From: Bacteroides sp.
Lineage (GTDB): Bacteria; Bacteroidota; Bacteroidia; Bacteroidales; Bacteroidaceae
DNA: 7,672 nucleotides
Reading direction: 5' to 3'
Assembly (NCBI GenBank): GCA_030151845.1
Contig: JASLCM010000127.1
Location: 1-7,672 of the forward strand
How positions within the stretch are numbered: position 1 is the first letter of the stretch; each line of letters opens with the position of its first letter. The notes under the pieces were generated by a model that ran no database searches, was not told where the DNA came from, and saw nothing but the letters and a program-made list of their open reading frames with translations. The position numbers and the translations under genes were made by a program. Shown one piece after another: positions 1-4,550 of the stretch.

Positions 1-486
1 GGGATTCCCTAGCTACTTTAACGAAGGTTACTTTTACGATCTAAAATGCTAGTAGAAAACAATAGCACTGGTTCAGGGGAGACCTTTATAACTCCCAAAT
101 GATGTACAACTGTTTTAAAAAAGAAATATAAGATGTTCTCACCTTCATGCGTATACTCCCCCTATCTGCCAAACTTAATAGTCTGCAACTAATTAAGAAC
201 AATCGGCTACCAAGTAGTTTACTACTAAACTTTTGTTACAGGGTTTTGCAGCAAATAAAAGCAGTGCACTTTTTTAGAAACATGTTATTTAACACCTACT
301 TAACCCCTTACAACTATTATTTTTTATCGTAAGTTAAAAGATTATTACTCAGCCTTCAACTAAACCCCTCTAAAAAGAGAGAGGAATAGTTGGTTTTGAG
401 GTATAAAACCTTATAAAAAACAATATGGAGTATTCAAAGTAGTTACTGATAGAAGATTCACTATACGTTTAATCAAATCAATCAAT
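1..486. other. Non-coding stretch upstream of the M81 peptidase gene
   Basis: No convincing gene lies here. A 61-codon open frame (147-332) has no recognisable motif and unremarkable composition, so I treat it as chance. The first 50 bases could be the 3' end of a plus-strand gene (a frame open from base 2 to the TAG at 50-52), but a second frame is also open for 13 codons, so this cannot be decided. A hairpin at 357-392 is listed separately. Just before the peptidase gene, TACGTTTA (464-471) resembles the Bacteroidota -7 element (TAnnTTTG). A matching -33 TTG is not clear: only TTA occurs at 443-445. Confidence 0.6.
357..392. repeat. Imperfect inverted repeat (hairpin) upstream of the M81 gene
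   Basis: Two nested arm pairs are visible: CAACTA (357-362) with TAGTTG (387-392), and CCTCT (367-371) with AGAGG (380-384). An asymmetric internal loop (4 versus 2 bases) separates them, and the apical loop has 8 bases. That makes 11 base pairs in all. No clean run of T follows on either strand, only a TTTT after two G on the plus strand, so it is a poor intrinsic terminator. It lies about 95 bases before the peptidase start codon. It could end an upstream transcript or form part of a leader; the sequence does not decide. Confidence 0.4.
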
Positions 487-2016
487 ATGAAAAAAATAAC
501 CTTACTTCTTTTACTAATCACAGCATTTGCAAGCAGCAGCTTTGCTCAAAAGAGCAAACCACGAATAGGTGTTGCAGGTATCCAAATTGAAAACAGTGTA
601 TTCATGCCCAACAGGCAACCATTAGTTGGAGTACCATTGCCCCTACCCAATTTCCTCAGTCCCGATTCCATCCTAGGACAGTCGGCTACCTGGTTACCAG
701 CCTTAATGGGAAGAGGTGGTGGTCGTGGGTTAGTTACTCGAGAGTCATACGATGATTTCGTTAACAAATCCTTAGAAATCATCAAGGCCAATATGCCCTA
801 CGATGCCTTCTGGTTCTTTAACCACGGAGCCTGTAGTGTAGAAGGTGTAGAGGACCCTGAGGGTGAATTTATGGAAAAAGTAAGAAGCGTTATAGGTAAC
901 GATGTACTAGTAAGCACCACAATGGATCTTCATGGCAATGCATCCTGGCTCGTTGCATTAAATTCCGATCTAATCACAACCTACCGCAAAGCACCTCATG
1001 ATGATGCACGAGAATCGCACCGTAGAGGAGTAAGCAATCTTCTTAGCCGACTCGAATCGGGTAAAGGCCGCCCCCCTTACAAAGCCTGGGTTGCCGTTCC
1101 AATTCTTCTCTCTGGAGAGTGGACCAGTACAAGAGTTGAGCCTGCTAAGTCGCTCTATGCAATGGTTCCTGAGGTCGAAGCTCTACCTGGCGTAATCGAT
1201 GCTGGTATTTGGATTGGATATGTTTGGGGAGACAACAGGCGCAATCAAGGAGTCGTTATGGTTTATGGAGACGATGAAAATCAAGTAAAACAGGGAGCCA
1301 AAAAACTGGCTCAAAAGTTTTGGGACGTTCGTCACCAGTTCGATCTTGAAGCTCCTGGCTATTCCCTCGAAAAAAGTTTAGAATTGGCCTTAGCTAGCGA
1401 TAAAAGCCCCTTCTTTATTAGTGATATGGGAGACAACCCTGGAGGAGGTGGATCGGGAGAAGTAACCTGGACACTGGCCCGCATCTTAGCCCATCCAGCG
1501 TTTCAATCTCCTCAGGGTAAAAGCCTACTCTACTGCTCAATACCTGGAGAGGAGTTGGTCAAAACAGCTCAAAAAGCAGGTGTTGGAGCAAAAGTAGAAG
1601 GCTACGTGGGAGCAGAAACCGATAATTCCTACGAAGGACCAATCAAATTATCGGGAACCGTTCAATATGTGACTCCCCCAACACAAGAGAAACAAAGAGA
1701 AATAGCCATTCTCAAAACAGGAAGTGTCTATGTAGTAGTTGGAACCTCTTCGCCCACCCCTAACCTAACAAACACAGGCATTGATCCCGCAAAAATGGAT
1801 ATTGTTGTTGTAAAACAGGGTTATTTAGTGAATAGATGGTACAACATGAAAGCCGATTGGGTAATGGCATTTACTCGAGGTGGAGTAGACCAAGACTTTA
1901 AAAAGCTCCCCTATAAAAACATTGTACGGCCCATCTTCCCACTCGATGAAGAGCTCACAGATCCTCTTCTTCATGTAATTTTAGTTCCCTCCGCCAAAGA
2001 ACTATACGGAAGATAA
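487..2016 (+). CDS. Exported M81-family (MlrC-like) zinc metallopeptidase
   Basis: This 509-residue protein belongs to the M81 family, whose namesake MlrC (microcystinase C) degrades linearised microcystin and related small peptides; most members have no known substrate. A Sec signal peptide is visible: Lys2-Lys3, a leucine-rich core at about 5-13 and a likely cut after Ala20 (SFA/QK). The mature protein should therefore act in the periplasm or outside the cell. Family motifs run in order: RIGVAG then Glu35 (26-35), NHGA with His113 and EGVEDPEG (120-126), MDLHGN with Asp147 and His149, APHDD with His171, and SDMGDNPGGGGSGE (312-325). The spacing Asp147-x-His149 with His171 22 residues later fits the proposed zinc ligands of MlrC. 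The MlrC C-terminal region follows to 509, ending in a typical RPIFPLDE block. The first motif, usually His-Glu-Thr-Asn, reads Ile-Glu-Asn-Ser (34-37). The start is fixed by the signal peptide; the leader is A/T-rich without a Shine-Dalgarno sequence. The gene stands alone and ends in its own terminator. Family assignment is secure; substrate is unknown. Confidence 0.88.
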   Translation: MKKITLLLLLITAFASSSFAQKSKPRIGVAGIQIENSVFMPNRQPLVGVPLPLPNFLSPDSILGQSATWLPALMGRGGGRGLVTRESYDDFVNKSLEIIKANMPYDAFWFFNHGACSVEGVEDPEGEFMEKVRSVIGNDVLVSTTMDLHGNASWLVALNSDLITTYRKAPHDDARESHRRGVSNLLSRLESGKGRPPYKAWVAVPILLSGEWTSTRVEPAKSLYAMVPEVEALPGVIDAGIWIGYVWGDNRRNQGVVMVYGDDENQVKQGAKKLAQKFWDVRHQFDLEAPGYSLEKSLELALASDKSPFFISDMGDNPGGGGSGEVTWTLARILAHPAFQSPQGKSLLYCSIPGEELVKTAQKAGVGAKVEGYVGAETDNSYEGPIKLSGTVQYVTPPTQEKQREIAILKTGSVYVVVGTSSPTPNLTNTGIDPAKMDIVVVKQGYLVNRWYNMKADWVMAFTRGGVDQDFKKLPYKNIVRPIFPLDEELTDPLLHVILVPSAKELYGR

Positions 2017-2037
2017 TAGTGCATTTAAAGAAACTAA

Positions 2038-2088
2038 GAAGGTCTAATTCATCGAACAATTTGAAATGAATTAGACCTTCATTTTTTT
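2038..2088 (+). terminator. Strong intrinsic terminator of the M81 peptidase gene
   Basis: A perfect 15-base inverted repeat, GAAGGTCTAATTCAT (2038-2052) with ATGAATTAGACCTTC (2066-2080), encloses a 13-base loop. An A and seven T (2082-2088) follow on the plus strand. It begins 21 bases after the peptidase stop codon. No comparable T run exists on the opposite strand, so it should act in the plus direction only. Confidence 0.9.
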
Positions 2089-2263
2089 GCTAACAATCTC
2101 TCTCAAGCAGCACTATTCTTGTAACCAAGCTCTCTTCAAGAGATTAAATAATTAATCATGATCACTTCGGAAAAGGCCTACTTTAGCTACTTCTTTTGCA
2201 TGAATTTTACAGGCAGGACTTATCTTCCATTTTGAGATTTCTGATGGTTAGTAATAAAACAAC

Positions 2264-2323
2264 AAGAGGGTGTTTCAAAACTTATTTTTGCATACACAAA
2301 CTTATAGCTGAAACTACACTCTT
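2264..2323. repeat. Imperfect terminal inverted repeats around an internal direct repeat
   Basis: The 60-base segment starts with AAGAGGGTGTTTC (2264-2276) and ends with GAAACTACACTCTT (2310-2323). The complement of the right arm, AAGAGTGTAGTTTC, matches the left arm at AAGAG, GT and TTTC. Inside, AAACTTAT occurs twice, 20 bases apart (2278-2285 and 2298-2305). It could be a small folded RNA, a decayed miniature element or chance in A/T-rich DNA. No flanking target duplication was seen. Confidence 0.25.
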
Positions 2324-2337
2324 AAAAGCAATAATAA

Positions 2338-2380
2338 AGCCCTATCAAACACGCTATTTGAGTGCAGATAGGGCTCTTTA
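2338..2380. terminator. Hairpin, possible bidirectional terminator in the convergent gap
   Basis: A perfect 9-base stem, AGCCCTATC (2338-2346) with GATAGGGCT (2367-2375), encloses a 20-base loop that can form a short inner CAC/GTG stem. On the plus strand CTCTTTAT follows; on the minus strand TTATTATTGC follows. Neither is a full T tract, but both are T-rich. The placement between convergent genes suits a backup terminator for either side. Confidence 0.5.
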
Positions 2381-2431
2381 TATGTAGTAACTTTGGAGAG
2401 TGCTCATTTTAGTTTGCCACACTTTCTTGTT

Positions 2432-2472
2432 AAAAATTAGCATTCAATCCGTTTTCGCAAGAATAGAATGCT
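2432..2472 (-). terminator. Probable terminator of the two-helix membrane protein gene
   Basis: Read on the minus strand, AGCATTC (2472-2466) pairs with GAATGCT (2445-2439) across a 20-base loop. AA and five T (2436-2432) follow. The hairpin begins 24 bases after the stop codon of the minus-strand membrane-protein gene. The stem is only 7 base pairs, so strength is uncertain. Confidence 0.6.
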
Positions 2473-2496
2473 TCACACTCCTTATAAAGTAAACTC

Positions 2497-3099
2497 TTAT
2501 TTTAGTTGATACAAAACCAATCCTTTGTGCCATTCACGAAGCAATTGTGTATAGGTAGCAACCATCTCCTTAGCCAGTTTATTTACCCGAACCATATCCT
2601 TACAAACCTCTTCCTGGTTCTCCTCGGTCTCCTCGATACTCAATACAGATTCTCCCTCTGCTTCGATCTTATTTACATGTTTAGAGAGCAAGAAATAGAA
2701 CTCATCCAATTGGTCAAAAAGCTCTTTTCGCAACCGCTCCAGCTGCCTCTCCTCACAAACAAAGGTAGAATCCCTCTTCCACTCCTTGTAGTTCCTTAAA
2801 TCATCCAAATCTCGGTAATAAAAAGGGGTGAAAAAATCTTGATTCAGTAAGAAATCTATCGTAAAAGGGGTAAATAACTCCTCAGAGAGTTTGTTCATCA
2901 CCTTCTCATCTGCATACTGTTTTTTGGTAATGCGATGTATTCTATAGAACTGTACTCCAAAAACAGCCAGAACCGTAGAGACCCAATAGAGCCCCCAGCT
3001 TGTAAAGTTTGCAGCAGCATAGCCTGTAACAAGAGCCACTGCCAAATATAGGATAAAGTCTCGAAAGGGAAGTTGAATCTTTCTCATAGCCATTCTCAT
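2497..3099 (-). CDS. Conserved-looking two-helix membrane protein of unknown function
   Basis: I do not recognise the family. With the start at 3099 it has 200 residues. Two hydrophobic segments sit near the N-terminus (about 12-32, FILYLAVALVTGYAAANF, and 36-52, LYWVSTVLAVFGVQFY), joined by a very short turn. A basic stretch (RIHRITKK, 53-60) follows, which suggests that both ends lie in the cytoplasm. The remaining 140 residues are charged and probably helical, with likely coiled-coil stretches around 115-145 and 170-190 and a Glu-rich segment at about 145-165. The layout recalls Bacteroidota '2TM domain' proteins, but I cannot confirm that. The frame stays open to an ATG at 3243, but that extension would start inside the terminator of the upstream TPR gene, so I prefer the ATG in an A-rich context (ACTAAAATG) at 3099; ATGs at 3093 and 3087 are alternatives. 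It probably has its own promoter within 3100-3237, though none is clear. A likely terminator follows. Confidence 0.7.
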   Translation of the reverse strand: MRMAMRKIQLPFRDFILYLAVALVTGYAAANFTSWGLYWVSTVLAVFGVQFYRIHRITKKQYADEKVMNKLSEELFTPFTIDFLLNQDFFTPFYYRDLDDLRNYKEWKRDSTFVCEERQLERLRKELFDQLDEFYFLLSKHVNKIEAEGESVLSIEETEENQEEVCKDMVRVNKLAKEMVATYTQLLREWHKGLVLYQLK

Positions 3100-3237
3100 T
3101 TTAGTTGTAATACATACCAAGAACAAGATACAAATTCTCTCCAACATATTGGTAGCAAAATTAAGAATCTCAACCAACCGAGCGTGAAAAGAACAATTGC
3201 CTACACCACTCAATAGCTTATAATACCAGCAAGATAG

Positions 3238-3272
3238 AAACAAAAAGCGGCCAGGGTCTCCCCTAGCCGCTT
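3238..3272 (-). terminator. Strong intrinsic terminator of the gyrA-TPR unit
   Basis: On the minus strand AAGCGGC pairs with GCCGCTT (3272-3266 with 3251-3245). One mismatch follows, then AGGG with CCCT (3264-3261 with 3256-3253) and a 4-base loop. The minus strand then reads TTTTT, G, TTT (3246-3238). The hairpin starts 26 bases after the TPR stop codon. It is a GC-rich, near-perfect stem with a T tract, which strongly suggests the end of the gyrA-TPR transcript. Confidence 0.9.
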
Positions 3273-3298
3273 CTCTATATCTTTAAGTCTGCTTTTGC

Positions 3299-4513
3299 TT
3301 ATTGCATCAAGCTTTCAATCTCTTCAAACTCTTTACCCATATTTAAATTGTAATAAACACGGTATAGACCTTGCATCCAAAGATCTTGTTGCTCTGGTTT
3401 AAGCTCTCTTGCCTTTTCATAATAAGGCTTAGCCTCTTGGTAGAAAGACTTGATTTGCTTTTGAGCTTCAGCATACTTAGGATCATTGATATCTGTAGTT
3501 GTATCTTCAGCAAAATCTTGTGCCTTCAAACAGTAGATAAGACCTAAGTTTGAGTAAGCTTCAGCATAAGATGGATCTACAGCAATAGTCTTTTGGTAAA
3601 ACTCAGTAGCCTTATCATACTCCTTCATGTTGTGGAAAAGGAATGCCTTCACATACAAGAAGAAAGGATTTTCTGGGTCTTTCGCAATCATACCATCTGC
3701 AAACTCCATTGCATCGTCAAACTTATTGTTGTTTGTGTAGTAGTCAATTAAATGACCAAAGAAGAAAGCATGATCAGGATAGAGTGTTAACCCTTCTTTA
3801 AGAACCGCAATCCACTTATCGGTTTGGTTCGTTGCTTTTAAAGCGATAGCTTCAAACTCCATTGCATATTTTCCAACTTCTGGATCATTTTTAGCATAAG
3901 GAGCATATTTTAAGATAGCATCGTTATTCTCATCTTTTGCAGCAGCAAGTGCAGCATAGTATGCAATTTGAGGAATAACAGTATCTGTTTCAAGGAGATT
4001 GTCTTTTTCTAACATCTCATGAGCAGCAACATCTACATACATACCAAAGAACTCTATCGCCTTCTTGTTGTCGTTGTTGTTAAAATAGTGAATACCACCA
4101 TTGATTAAGTTTGGACGCTCTACCTTCATGTTGGTAGCATTGTTCTTGCGGTATTTGTTCTTGATTTTACCCTTAGCGTTAGGAATTTGAGCCAACTCGT
4201 CACACTTCAAGTAATATTTAAACATATTCAATGTACTGTTGTAAACTTGAACAGTATCATAAGGCTTTCTTAAGTAAGCCTTTTCCATCTGCTTCTCGGT
4301 CATTCTTTTTTGAACAAGAGCAGCAACATCCCAAGTTTCTGGGTCTTCCTTTGTTTCAGGATTAGCAAGAGCCTCATTAATTAATTTTTGAGCCTCTTTG
4401 AAATCTGGATTTACTGACGTAGCAATGCTCTTCGCCTGTTTTACATTTTTCTTTTGTGCGTAAGAGAAACTAGCTACCAGCAGTAACATCGCGGTAAATA
4501 GTACTTTTTTCAT
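3299..4513 (-). CDS. Secreted tetratricopeptide-repeat protein downstream of gyrA
   Basis: The 404-residue product starts with a Sec signal peptide: Lys2-Lys3, a hydrophobic core and a likely cut after Ala19 (SYA/QK). No lipobox Cys is present, so it is probably periplasmic and soluble. TPR-like helix pairs appear at about 134-163 (ending KKAIEFFGMYV), 247-280 (FDDAMEFADGMIAKDPEN), 281-314 (YDKATEFYQKTIAVDPSY) and 315-372. The last is split by an Asp/Thr-rich insertion (about 333-350) before the helix YYEKARELKPEQQ. TPRs bind proteins; no catalytic motif is visible and the partner is unknown. The frame stays open to an ATG at 4567, but that version would overlap gyrA and put 18 polar residues ahead of the signal peptide, so I place the start at 4513. 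The 37-base gap to gyrA has no terminator, and its A-rich end (AACAAAAACTGT) suits Bacteroidota initiation. Co-transcription with gyrA is likely. From memory, a TPR gene after gyrA is common in Bacteroidales. Confidence 0.85.
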   Translation of the reverse strand: MKKVLFTAMLLLVASFSYAQKKNVKQAKSIATSVNPDFKEAQKLINEALANPETKEDPETWDVAALVQKRMTEKQMEKAYLRKPYDTVQVYNSTLNMFKYYLKCDELAQIPNAKGKIKNKYRKNNATNMKVERPNLINGGIHYFNNNDNKKAIEFFGMYVDVAAHEMLEKDNLLETDTVIPQIAYYAALAAAKDENNDAILKYAPYAKNDPEVGKYAMEFEAIALKATNQTDKWIAVLKEGLTLYPDHAFFFGHLIDYYTNNNKFDDAMEFADGMIAKDPENPFFLYVKAFLFHNMKEYDKATEFYQKTIAVDPSYAEAYSNLGLIYCLKAQDFAEDTTTDINDPKYAEAQKQIKSFYQEAKPYYEKARELKPEQQDLWMQGLYRVYYNLNMGKEFEEIESLMQ

Positions 4514-4550
4514 ACAGTTTTTGTTGTTTGATTTGTTAATTAATATTTTT

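Larger units (their letters stand above)
2089..2431. other. Convergent intergenic region without a convincing gene
   Basis: This stretch lies between the plus-strand peptidase terminator and the minus-strand membrane-protein terminator. A 63-codon frame (2196-2387) shows no motif, and its 3' end runs through the GC-containing hairpin at 2338-2375, so I reject it as a gene. Two inverted repeats here are listed separately. No tRNA, rRNA or insertion-sequence gene was recognised. Confidence 0.6.

Noticed and set aside
2..52. Possible 3' end of a plus-strand gene (GFPSYFNEGYFYDLKC then stop)
   Set aside because: Only 16 codons are visible and a second frame is also open for 13 codons (3-44); without upstream sequence it cannot be supported.
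71..96. GGGAG/CTCCC hairpin (77-81 with 92-96) as a terminator of a gene left of the window
   Set aside because: The stem is only 5 base pairs and no T tract follows it.
147..332. 61-codon plus-strand frame upstream of the peptidase gene
   Set aside because: No motif, signal peptide or convincing start context; composition looks like translated A/T-rich spacer.
2196..2387. 63-codon plus-strand frame in the convergent gap
   Set aside because: It covers two inverted repeats, one of them terminator-like, and has no recognisable domain.
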